Assembly (NCBI GenBank): GCA_021848555.1
Contig: JAJZUN010000026.1
Span: forward strand, 1 to 13,390
Length of the DNA stretch: 13,390 bases
Direction of reading: 5' to 3'
DNA from: Pseudomonadota bacterium
GTDB taxonomy: Bacteria > Pseudomonadota > Gammaproteobacteria > Burkholderiales > SG8-39
Position numbers and translations under genes: made by a program
The notes under the pieces: model-generated
What the model was told of the DNA's origin: nothing
The model's database searches: none
The model's input: only the letters and a program-made list of their open reading frames with translations
Part shown: positions 1-6,502 of the stretch, piece by piece
Position numbering within the stretch: the first letter of the stretch is position 1
Layout of the letters: every line of letters begins with the position of its first letter

Positions 1-251
1 GACAGCGCCTGGCGGAACTGGCCGAATTCGCGCCAGTGCGCTGCCTTGAAGGGATTCCCGCGCCAGCGCCGCAGCGCCACCGGAATTACCCGGTGCACGC
101 CCGGATGCATGCCGACGATGTCGCGATAGGCCTCCTCCACCACCCAGTCGATGCGCGCGCTGGGGAAGCGCGCGCGGATGTCGCTCACCACCGGCAGGTT
201 GTGCACCACGTCGCCGAGGGAAGAAGTCTTGATGAGCAGAATATTGGGCAT
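1..251 (-). CDS. waaC: Lipopolysaccharide heptosyltransferase I (WaaC), 5' part, runs off the left edge
   Basis: The minus strand is open from an ATG at 251-249 to the window edge, giving the first 83 residues. The protein starts MPNILLIKTSSLGDVVHNLP, the N-terminal signature of WaaC/RfaC, including the K-T-S-S-x-G-D loop; Asp14 fits the conserved catalytic aspartate of family 9 glycosyltransferases. It continues with VSDIRARFP and then DWVVEEAY, also typical. WaaC is a cytoplasmic, membrane-associated enzyme that transfers the first L-glycero-D-manno-heptose from ADP-heptose to Kdo2-lipid A. The gene diverges from the WaaE-like gene. No good Shine-Dalgarno sequence precedes the ATG, but no other sensible start is present. 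waaA (Kdo transferase) is a common neighbour in such loci and may lie to the left; that is inference. The family call is firm; only the truncation limits it. Confidence 0.92.
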   Translation of the reverse strand, partial: MPNILLIKTSSLGDVVHNLPVVSDIRARFPSARIDWVVEEAYRDIVGMHPGVHRVIPVALRRWRGNPFKAAHWREFGQFRQAL

Positions 252-296
252 GGGCAGTGAATGCTGCGGGCTTTGTTAGAATGCAGCCAGCGGCAA

Positions 297-302
297 ATTA
301 TA
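297..302 (-). promoter_or_regulatory. Candidate -10 element of a waaC promoter
   Basis: Read on the minus strand, bases 302 to 297 are TATAAT, a perfect sigma-70 -10 hexamer, about 45 bases upstream of the waaC start codon. The upstream match is weaker: GGGACA lies 15 bases away, sharing four of six positions with TTGACA at a short spacing. A start point near 290 would give a leader of roughly 40 bases. The same AT-rich patch reads TATAAG on the plus strand (299-304), so it could also serve the divergent gene. This is a motif-level prediction only. Confidence 0.4.
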
Positions 303-316
303 AGGTATCCGATCCC

Positions 317-1078
317 TTGTCCCCTCAGCCATTGTCCGTCGTCATGATCACCAGGAATGCCGCGACCCAGCTTGCCGCCTGCCTGGAGAGCGTCGCCTTC
401 GCCGACGAGACGCTGGTGGTCGACGGCGGATCTAGCGACGGCACCGCCGAACTCGCCGCGCGCCACGGCGCCCGCGTGCTGCAGAAAGAGTGGCTGGGCT
501 TCGGCCCGCAAAAGCAGTTCGCGGTCGAATCCGCGCGCCATGACTGGGTGCTGTGCCTGGACGCCGACGAACGCGTGAGCGAAACCCTGCGCGCGAGCAT
601 ACTGGCGGCGCTGGCCGCGCCCGCGGCGCAGGCCTATGCCATGCCGCGCTGCAACCGCTTCATGGGGCGCTGGCTCAGGCATGGCGAGGGCTATCCGGAC
701 TGGAGCCTGCGTCTGTTCGACCGGCGGCATGCGCGCTGGAGCGATGATCCGGTGCATGAAAAAGTGCTCACCGCGCTACCCGTGGCGCGGCTCGAGGGAG
801 ACCTGCTGCACGATAGCGCCGAGACCCTCGAGAGCTATCTCGACAAGCAAAACCGCTATACCAGCATCCAGGCCGCAGCCCTGTTCAAGGCCGGAAAACG
901 CGCAGGCGTGGCGCAACTTCTGCTGTCGCCCGCGCTGCGTTTTCTGAAGTTCTATGTTCTGCGCCTGGGCTTGCTCGACGGCGTTCCCGGCCTGGTGCAT
1001 ATCGTCATCGGCTGCTGCAACAGCTTTCACAAGTACGCCAAGCTGATGGCGCTGCAGCGTGATCGGGACCGGATGTAG
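317..1078 (+). CDS. waaE: WaaE/KdtX-like family 2 glycosyltransferase (LPS core)
   Basis: This is a GT-A fold family 2 glycosyltransferase closely resembling Klebsiella/Serratia WaaE, which adds a beta-1,4-glucose to inner-core heptose I. It has LSVVMITRNAA at the N-terminus, DGGSSDGT (from Asp36) for nucleotide binding, and LDADERVS (Asp82) as the DxD-type metal site. Later come the GYPDW and VHEK segments and a C-terminal region ending in NSFHKYAKLMAL, all familiar in this family. The frame is open further upstream, with a GTG at 257 and an ATG at 281. I prefer the TTG at 317 because it leaves five residues before LSVVM, as in Klebsiella WaaE, gives 253 residues (family about 255), and has TAAGG 11 bases before it. 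The start is therefore uncertain; the family call is strong. Donor sugar identity (glucose or another hexose) cannot be read from sequence. Confidence 0.85.
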   Translation: MSPQPLSVVMITRNAATQLAACLESVAFADETLVVDGGSSDGTAELAARHGARVLQKEWLGFGPQKQFAVESARHDWVLCLDADERVSETLRASILAALAAPAAQAYAMPRCNRFMGRWLRHGEGYPDWSLRLFDRRHARWSDDPVHEKVLTALPVARLEGDLLHDSAETLESYLDKQNRYTSIQAAALFKAGKRAGVAQLLLSPALRFLKFYVLRLGLLDGVPGLVHIVIGCCNSFHKYAKLMALQRDRDRM

Positions 1079-1167
1079 AAGTCCTTTGAATCAACCCTAT
1101 TCCAGTTGCTTGGAATTGGCACAAGTACAGGGCACCACTGTCACCTGCAGGCTATTGCCGAAAACCG

Positions 1168-2112
1168 ATGCCCGCCAAGGCGCAATCCGAGCAGCAACCG
1201 CTGCTCAGCATCCTCATTCCGGCGCGCAACTTTGCGTCCGGGGTGCGCCGTATCGTGGTTCCCTTGCTCGCTGAAGGGCGATCCGACATCGAAATCCTGG
1301 TTCACGACGACAGCAGCGACGACAGCGTAGGCGCAGCGATGCATGCGCTTGCCGGAGCCCCTCCCTGTCTGAATTACGTCAGAAATTCTCCGGCGCTCGG
1401 CGCCGTGCCCAACTGGAACAGCTTGCTGCGCAGCGCCCGGGGCAGGTACGTGATACTGATTCATCACGACGATTTCCCGCTTTCCGAGCGCTTCGCCGCC
1501 GACCTGCTGGACGAACTCGAAAAGAGTGCTTGGCCCGACGCCCTCATCCTTTCGCGCGTGATCTACGACGTTGGGCGCCAAAAGGTAATTCATGACATCT
1601 GCAATCCCCTAAGACGATTCATAGTGAATCATTTGCCCGCATACTTGCTCAGGCGGAACCCGATCGGCCCCCCTTCCGTGCTCGTGGTTCGCCGCGACCG
1701 GTTCGAAGGATACGACCCGGCACTGCAATGGCTGGTAGACGTGGAAGCCTATTTCCGCTTCCTGACCGCGCAAAACCGCCGGCTGGTTTTCGCTGATCTG
1801 ACTATGGTCTGTTCCACCGGCTCGCCCAGTTCCATTACCACCGAAATATGGGGCAGCAGGGGAGAAATTGCGGATGCCGAACTTGCCTACCTCGAAACCA
1901 AGTATTTACGAAAAACCTGGGGTACCCAGCTCCGGGGAACGAATCTTTGGGGAAGATTCCTGCTCCTGCTGGAATGGCCCATGTGGGCGGCGGTCAAGGC
2001 CGTCAGCGCGATCTGCAGGCCCCCGATCAGCTTTACGTCGCTTCCCGCCGCCGTGACTCATCGCAACAATGGCTATGAAGCCATTGCGCACCAAGGCAAC
2101 CATGAAACGTGA
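1168..2112 (+). CDS. Family 2 glycosyltransferase of unknown specificity
   Basis: The 314-residue protein begins, after a short polar leader, with LLSILIPARN, the first strand of a GT-A fold. The nucleotide-binding DDSS motif is at residues 47-50, and an HHDD motif at 99-102 replaces the usual D-x-D metal site; HDD is a known family 2 variant. A VDVE segment at 190-193 sits where a catalytic acidic residue is expected. The C-terminal part contains a hydrophobic stretch (FLLLLEWPMWAAVKAVSAI, about residues 260-280) that could be a membrane helix or amphipathic anchor. It would transfer one sugar from a nucleotide donor during surface glycan assembly; the sugar is unknown. It is isolated by 89 bases upstream and 130 downstream, and several stretches (for example 1561-1620 and 1861-1920) are near 47% GC, lower than neighbours, suggesting a separate acquisition. 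No clear Shine-Dalgarno sequence precedes the ATG. Confidence 0.85.
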   Translation: MPAKAQSEQQPLLSILIPARNFASGVRRIVVPLLAEGRSDIEILVHDDSSDDSVGAAMHALAGAPPCLNYVRNSPALGAVPNWNSLLRSARGRYVILIHHDDFPLSERFAADLLDELEKSAWPDALILSRVIYDVGRQKVIHDICNPLRRFIVNHLPAYLLRRNPIGPPSVLVVRRDRFEGYDPALQWLVDVEAYFRFLTAQNRRLVFADLTMVCSTGSPSSITTEIWGSRGEIADAELAYLETKYLRKTWGTQLRGTNLWGRFLLLLEWPMWAAVKAVSAICRPPISFTSLPAAVTHRNNGYEAIAHQGNHET

Positions 2113-2242
2113 CACCACGGTTTACGCGAGGTCGGTTGGCTGGGACGGGGCCCGGGCCGGACCATGGTCGCGAATTCCCGCTGACGGTTCATCAGCCGCC
2201 TTGGATCGGAAGCCAAACTGAACCATCTAGCGATGATCCGGC
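2113..2242 (+). other. Intergenic spacer with a nested inverted repeat
   Basis: No gene is supported here; short open frames are shadows. GGTTCA at 2186-2191 pairs with TGAACC at 2219-2224, and inside it TTGG (2201-2204) pairs with CCAA (2213-2216). The resulting stem is short and has an asymmetric internal loop (9 against 2 bases). No T-tract follows, so it is not a convincing intrinsic terminator. The GC-rich palindrome GGCCCGGGCC near 2147-2157 is also present. No strong promoter was recognised. Confidence 0.25.
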
Positions 2243-3172
2243 ATGCCTGAAGTCTCGGTCCTCCTCCCCGTGCGCGACGGCGCGCGCACACTGGCACTGG
2301 CCACGTTGTCGGTGCTGCAGCAGAGCTATCGCGATTTCGAATTGCTGGTGCTCGACGACGGATCGGTTGATGCGTCCCCGGATATCGCGCTCGGCTTCGG
2401 CGATCCGCGCGTGCGCTTGTTGCGCGACGGAGAGAAACGGGGTTTGGCGGCCCGGCTCAACCAGGGGATAGCCGCGGCGACCGGTCGCTACATCGCCCGC
2501 ATGGATGCGGATGATGTGTGTTTTCCGGACCGGTTTGCGCGCCAGGTGGCGCGCCTGAACGCCGATGGCTCGCTGGATCTGCTGGCGTGTCGCGCTTTGA
2601 TCTTCGACGATGGCGGAGCCGCCACCGGGTTGTTCCCGCACTGCGTGCCCGCCGAGGCGCTGTGCGCCCGGCCATGGAACGGCTTTTATATGGCGCACCC
2701 TGGCTGGATGGGGCGTGCGGACTGGTTCCGCCACAATCGCTATAAGATTCCCGAAGTGCTATACGCCGAGGACCAGGAGTTGCTGTTGCGCGCCTACCCG
2801 GACAGCCGCTTCGCCGTCCTGGAGGAGATTCTCCTGGGCTATCGCATGGGACCGGTTGCGCTGCGCAAACTGCTGTCGGTCCGGCGCAATTTGCTGATCG
2901 CACAAATTGGCCAGTTCGCATTGCGCCGCCAATGGCGCAATTTATTGCTCGCGACGCTGGCAACGGGCCTCAAGCTGTCGCGCGACGCGCTTTTCGCCAC
3001 TGCGGCCGGACGCCGCTGGCGCGACCGCCGCGGCGGCACGGTTACGCCCGAGATCGAGCAAACATGGACGGCGTTGCTGAGTTCCCTTAGTCGGCGCCTG
3101 GACGAACTGCAGTTGTCGCCCGGGCGCGAATTATCTGCACCGCGGTCGCCGCCGCGTGCGGTGACTTCTTGA
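2243..3172 (+). CDS. Family 2 glycosyltransferase of unknown specificity
   Basis: The 309-residue protein is a classical GT-A family 2 enzyme. VSVLLPVRDGA forms the first strand, DDGS is at 38-41, and MDADD (Asp88, Asp90, Asp91) is the metal-binding DxD site, followed by the typical FPDRFARQ helix. YAEDQELLLR supplies the conserved ED (Glu176-Asp177), the likely catalytic base. About 100 residues after the catalytic core are rich in Arg, Leu and Ala and look amphipathic, which fits peripheral attachment to the inner face of the membrane. It is the first gene of a tight run; the next gene starts two bases after its stop. The ATG at 2243 lacks an obvious Shine-Dalgarno sequence but is placed right before the first beta strand. 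Donor and acceptor cannot be inferred. Confidence 0.88.
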   Translation: MPEVSVLLPVRDGARTLALATLSVLQQSYRDFELLVLDDGSVDASPDIALGFGDPRVRLLRDGEKRGLAARLNQGIAAATGRYIARMDADDVCFPDRFARQVARLNADGSLDLLACRALIFDDGGAATGLFPHCVPAEALCARPWNGFYMAHPGWMGRADWFRHNRYKIPEVLYAEDQELLLRAYPDSRFAVLEEILLGYRMGPVALRKLLSVRRNLLIAQIGQFALRRQWRNLLLATLATGLKLSRDALFATAAGRRWRDRRGGTVTPEIEQTWTALLSSLSRRLDELQLSPGRELSAPRSPPRAVTS

Positions 3173-3174
3173 CC

Positions 3175-4359
3175 ATGCAATCTGATACGCGTCCAGACAC
3201 GCGACCGGATGCGGCCAGCCCTGCCCGCGTCGCACTAGTGGTCACCAGCACGCTGGTGGTGCGCTGGTTCCTGCTCGAGCATATACGCGCGCTGGCCCGA
3301 TCTTATTCGGTTACGCTGATCGTCAACAACAATGCGCCCGAACTCGCTGCAATGCTGCCCTGTCGCATCATATCGCTGCAACTCGAGCGCGATATTGCGC
3401 CGCTTGCCGACTTGCGCGCATTCGCCGGTTTGTGGCGCCATTTCCGCGCCGAACGCTATCAGCTGGTGCACACCCTGACCCCCAAGGCCGGACTGCTCGG
3501 CATGCTGGCCGCCTGGCTGGCCGGCGTGCCGGTGCGGCTGCACACCTTCCAGGGCGAAGTATGGGTCACGCGCCGCGGCGCGCTGCGCTGGCTGCTGAAG
3601 AACCTGGACCGGCTGCTGGCGCGGCTCGCCACCGATTTGCTCGTGGTCAGCGCATCGGAGCGCGACTTCCTGATCGCGGCCGGCCTGGTTCCGGCGGCGA
3701 AATCCCGGGTGCTGAACCATGGGTCGATCGCCGGAGTCGATGGCGAGCGTTTCAAACCCGATTCCGGCGTGCGCGCTGCGCTGCGCGCCGAACTCGGCAT
3801 CCCCGCCGACGCCCCGGTGTTTCTGTTAGTCGGGCGGCTCAAGCACGACAAAGGCGTACTCGATCTCGCCCGCGCGTTTGCCGCGCTAGCGGGCGAGCAT
3901 GCGGCCTGCCGGCTGCTGATCGTCGGTCCGGACGAAGACGGACTGCTGCCCGAGATCGAGCGGACCTGCGCCGCCTGCCGAGCCCGTCTGCATATCACCG
4001 GATTAAGCGACGTGCCCGAGCGCTACATGGCTGCGAGCGACGTGCTGTGCCTGCCCAGTTATCGCGAAGGATTCCCCACGACCATCATCGAAGCTGCCGC
4101 GGTGGGCCTGCCAGCCTTAGGATCCAGAATCTACGGCATCACCGACGCTGTCGTCGAGGGCGAAACCGGCCTGCTGTTCGATGCCGGCGACGTGCAGCAG
4201 CTCGCGCTAAGCATGCGCGCCCTGGCCGGCGACGCAGGCCTGCGCCAGCGCATGGGGCAGAGGGCGAGGGAGAGGGCGGAACGCGACTTTCCGCAAGCGC
4301 AACTGACGGCCGCGCTACTGGCCCATTACCGCCAACTGCTCGCAGGGCAACGATTATGA
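3175..4359 (+). CDS. CapM-like family 4 glycosyltransferase
   Basis: This 394-residue protein has two Rossmann-like domains of the GT-B fold. The N-terminal domain contains HTLTPKAGLLGMLAAWLAGVP and HTFQGEVW, a block typical of the CapM/PglA-like subgroup that often uses UDP-N-acetylhexosamines. The C-terminal domain has VFLLVGRLKHDKGV and then SYREGFPTTIIEAAAVG, which holds the E-x7-E donor-binding motif (Glu298, Glu306). Such enzymes work in the cytoplasm on lipid-linked intermediates. The ATG at 3175 starts two bases after the preceding stop. A TTG at 3169 is in frame but has no better support. Its stop overlaps the next start as ATGA, so the genes are probably translationally coupled. With the downstream SDR and WbpL-like genes it probably adds the second or a later sugar of a lipid-linked unit; that role is inference. 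Confidence 0.88.
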   Translation: MQSDTRPDTRPDAASPARVALVVTSTLVVRWFLLEHIRALARSYSVTLIVNNNAPELAAMLPCRIISLQLERDIAPLADLRAFAGLWRHFRAERYQLVHTLTPKAGLLGMLAAWLAGVPVRLHTFQGEVWVTRRGALRWLLKNLDRLLARLATDLLVVSASERDFLIAAGLVPAAKSRVLNHGSIAGVDGERFKPDSGVRAALRAELGIPADAPVFLLVGRLKHDKGVLDLARAFAALAGEHAACRLLIVGPDEDGLLPEIERTCAACRARLHITGLSDVPERYMAASDVLCLPSYREGFPTTIIEAAAVGLPALGSRIYGITDAVVEGETGLLFDAGDVQQLALSMRALAGDAGLRQRMGQRARERAERDFPQAQLTAALLAHYRQLLAGQRL

Positions 4360-5351
4360 GTGTGCCTCTTCCCTCGGTTCTGGTGACCGGCGCCAGCGGT
4401 TTTGTCGGCCTGCGCCTATGCGCGCGCCTGACTGACGCCGGCCATGCAGTCAAGGCCGCGGTGCGGCGCGACAGCACAGCCCTGGCTGCGCTCGCACCCG
4501 CGGCGCGCGTCGTCCAGGTCGGCGATATCGGTCCGGATACCGACTGGCAGACGCCGCTGGACGGAGTGGACCTGGTGGTGCACCTCGCGGCGCGCGCCCA
4601 CGTAATGCGCGACGGCGCCCCCGACCCGCTCGCCGCCTACCGCCGCGTCAACGTCGCGGGCAGCGAGCGCCTGGCGCGCGCCGCGGCGGCGGCCGGGGTC
4701 AGCCGCCTGATCTACCTGAGCTCGATCAAGGTGAATGGCGAAGAGACCTTCAACACACCCTTCCGTGAAAGCGACGCGCCCGCGCCGCTCGACGCGTACG
4801 GCCGGTCGAAATGGGAGGCGGAACAGGCATTGAGCCGGGTTGCAGCGGAAACCGGACTGGGCCTGACCGTATTGCGGCCGCCGCTGATCTACGGTCCCGG
4901 CGTCAAGGGCAACCTCGCGCGGCTGCTCGGCTGGATCGACCACGGACTGCCTTTGCCCTTCGCCTCGGTCGTCAACTGCCGCAGCCTCATCTATCTCGAG
5001 AATCTGATCGATGCGATCCTGGCCGTGATGCTTCATCCCACGCCTGGGGAGACCTACCTGCTGAGCGATGCGTACGACCTGTCGACGCCGCAATTGATCC
5101 GCGCGCTGGCTCGCGGCCTGGACCGGCCGCTGCGGCTGCTGGCTGTTCCGCCATCGCTGCTGCGCCTGGCGGGCGCATGCACCGGCCAAAGCGACGCAGT
5201 CGGGCGCCTGCTGGGCTCGCTGCAGATCGATGCGTCCCGAATAGCGGCCGAGCTGGGCTGGCGGCCTGCGCATGATCCGGAGCAAGGCCTGATCCTGACG
5301 GCCCAGGCTTATGCCAAGCGCGCGAATGAAAACCTGGAGTTCCGGCCTTGA
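4356..5351 (+). CDS. WbpV/WreQ-like NAD(P)-dependent nucleotide-sugar reductase/epimerase (SDR)
   Basis: This is an extended short-chain dehydrogenase of 331 residues. The cofactor loop TGASGFVG is at residues 11-18, a Ser pair at 122-123 provides the catalytic Ser, and Tyr148-x3-Lys152 (YGRSK) completes the active site. LAARAHVM and LRPPLIYGPGVKGN are typical of the group containing WbpV of Pseudomonas O-antigen loci and WreQ of Rhizobium etli. Known members act on UDP-4-keto-6-deoxy-GlcNAc to give UDP-D-QuiNAc or UDP-D-FucNAc; related proteins are annotated as UDP-glucose 4-epimerases. The start overlaps the previous stop (ATGA) and has AGGG eight bases upstream. The following gene encodes the matching sugar-phosphate transferase, which favours the QuiNAc/FucNAc route over a general GalE role. 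The 4,6-dehydratase needed upstream in the pathway is not in this window. The exact product is uncertain. Confidence 0.85.
   Translation: MSVPLPSVLVTGASGFVGLRLCARLTDAGHAVKAAVRRDSTALAALAPAARVVQVGDIGPDTDWQTPLDGVDLVVHLAARAHVMRDGAPDPLAAYRRVNVAGSERLARAAAAAGVSRLIYLSSIKVNGEETFNTPFRESDAPAPLDAYGRSKWEAEQALSRVAAETGLGLTVLRPPLIYGPGVKGNLARLLGWIDHGLPLPFASVVNCRSLIYLENLIDAILAVMLHPTPGETYLLSDAYDLSTPQLIRALARGLDRPLRLLAVPPSLLRLAGACTGQSDAVGRLLGSLQIDASRIAAELGWRPAHDPEQGLILTAQAYAKRANENLEFRP
5336..5339 (+). promoter_or_regulatory. Ribosome binding site that decides a TTG start
   Basis: GGAG lies eight bases before the TTG at 5348. It supports that rare start codon for the WbpL-like gene, whose frame has no ATG before the first membrane segment. 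The site is inside the end of the SDR gene, consistent with coupled translation. Confidence 0.6.
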
Positions 5352-6337
5352 GCGGCGGCAACTACCTGTATCTCGCCCCCTTGGTCGCAGCAGCGGTCTG
5401 CCTCGCGCTGCTCTACGTGCTGATCGATAACAAGTCCCTGCCCAAGGATCTGCCCAACGACCGTTCGCTGCATGGAACGCCCATTTCCCGCTCAGGCGGA
5501 CTCGCCATCGTCTGCGCCATCGCCTTGACCGGCCCGCTGTTCTTTTACGGCGTCGGCACCTGGCTCAGCCTGGGCGCGGTGCTGGCGCTGGTATCGTTCG
5601 CAGACGATTGGCGCAGCTTGCCGGCCACGCTGCGGCTGGCGACCCACTTTGTCGCCGCACTCGCCCTCATCTATTATCAAATGCCCGATCTGCCGCTGCC
5701 ACTGGCGGCACTGCTGGTACTCGGCATAGTCTGGGGCACCAACCTCTATAATTTCATGGATGGCGCGGACGGGCTCGCCGGCGGCATGGCGTCGATCGGC
5801 TTCGGCGTCTACGCCGTCGCCGCATGGTCCGCCGACGCCACACTGGCCTGGTTCGCCATGACAGTGAGCGCCACGGCCGCCGCCTATCTCGTGTTCAATT
5901 TCTATCCGGCGCGCATATTCATGGGGGACGCCGGTTCGATCCCGCTCGGTTTTCTTGCGTCCGCATTGGGCGTCTACGGCTGGTATTCCGGGATATGGCC
6001 GGCGTGGTTCCCGCTGCTGACCTTCTCTCCCTTCATCGTCGATGCGAGCCTGACACTGGTGCAGCGTGCGGCGCGCGGCGAACGCGTCTGGCAGGCGCAC
6101 CGCGAGCACTATTATCAGCGCCTGATCAGAATGGGCCTGGGACATCGCAACACCGCGCTCGCGGAGTATGCGCTCATGGCCGCGGCCGGCATTTCCGCTC
6201 TGTCGCTGCTGCGGGCGCCGGCTTTGGCACAACAACTACTGCTTGCTCTCTGGGCGGCGATCTATCTGGGGCTGGCAGCAACGGTGAACCGAATATGGGC
6301 CTCGCATAGAGCAGCTGAACAAAATGAAACTGCTTAA
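5348..6337 (+). CDS. WbpL/WecA-family polyprenyl-phosphate sugar-1-phosphate transferase
   Basis: This 329-residue integral membrane protein belongs to the MraY/WecA family, which transfers a sugar-1-phosphate from a UDP-sugar to undecaprenyl phosphate on the cytoplasmic face of the inner membrane. About ten hydrophobic segments are visible. Family motifs are FADDW (Asp86-Asp87), NFMDGADGLAGG (Asn135 to Gly146), MGDAGS (192-197, with Asp194) and the C-terminal loop HREHYYQRL (from His251), which is of the WbpL type, unlike the HxHH of WecA. In Pseudomonas, WbpL loads FucNAc or QuiNAc and is coded beside WbpV; the same pairing is seen here. The TTG start overlaps the SDR stop and has GGAG at a good distance. 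The enzyme would therefore prime an O-antigen or other lipid-linked glycan. The substrate is inferred from the neighbour, not proved by the sequence. Confidence 0.9.
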   Translation: MSGGNYLYLAPLVAAAVCLALLYVLIDNKSLPKDLPNDRSLHGTPISRSGGLAIVCAIALTGPLFFYGVGTWLSLGAVLALVSFADDWRSLPATLRLATHFVAALALIYYQMPDLPLPLAALLVLGIVWGTNLYNFMDGADGLAGGMASIGFGVYAVAAWSADATLAWFAMTVSATAAAYLVFNFYPARIFMGDAGSIPLGFLASALGVYGWYSGIWPAWFPLLTFSPFIVDASLTLVQRAARGERVWQAHREHYYQRLIRMGLGHRNTALAEYALMAAAGISALSLLRAPALAQQLLLALWAAIYLGLAATVNRIWASHRAAEQNETA

Positions 6338-6421
6338 CCCGCGCGCTGCCACTGCAGCTCCCGAGCCGCGTGTGGCACTGCAGCCAGACTGATATCCGAC
6401 GCACCGAAGCATTTCAACTCA

Positions 6422-6450
6422 CTGAACCGCATGGCAATTGCAGCTATACT
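6422..6450 (+). promoter_or_regulatory. Candidate sigma-70 promoter before the WaaQ-like operon
   Basis: TATACT at 6445-6450 matches five of six bases of the -10 consensus. CTGAAC at 6422-6427 is a weak -35 match separated by 17 bases. Transcription would begin near 6457, leaving a leader of about 46 bases before the TTG at 6503. The 165-base gap (6338-6502) has no supported gene. It also contains two direct copies of CACTGCAGC (6350-6358 and 6376-6384), 26 bases apart start to start, of unknown meaning. No terminator with a T-tract was seen after the stop at 6337. Confidence 0.35.
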
Positions 6451-6502
6451 CAGCGGCAACTCCGTACTCAACCTGCAACCTGTTTTCGTACCCTAGACCA
6501 CC

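Noticed and set aside
36..260. Small plus-strand open frame at the left edge
   Set aside because: It is the opposite strand of the well-supported waaC start and its protein has no recognisable features.
1108..1135. Possible sigma-54 type promoter (TTGGCAC) before the gene at 1168
   Set aside because: The -24-like TTGGCAC is present but the expected -12 GC-containing element at the right spacing is not; the sequence there is TACAGG.
2145..2160. GC-rich palindrome near GGCCCGGGCC as a terminator
   Set aside because: There is no T-tract after it and almost no loop, so it does not resemble an intrinsic terminator.
3432..4355. Long plus-strand frame continuous with the SDR gene, which would make a 639-residue protein
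   Set aside because: The upstream part lies in another frame of a clear family 4 glycosyltransferase and reads as Arg/Ala/Pro-rich low-complexity sequence. The SDR fold begins at the ATG at 4356, which has a ribosome binding site.
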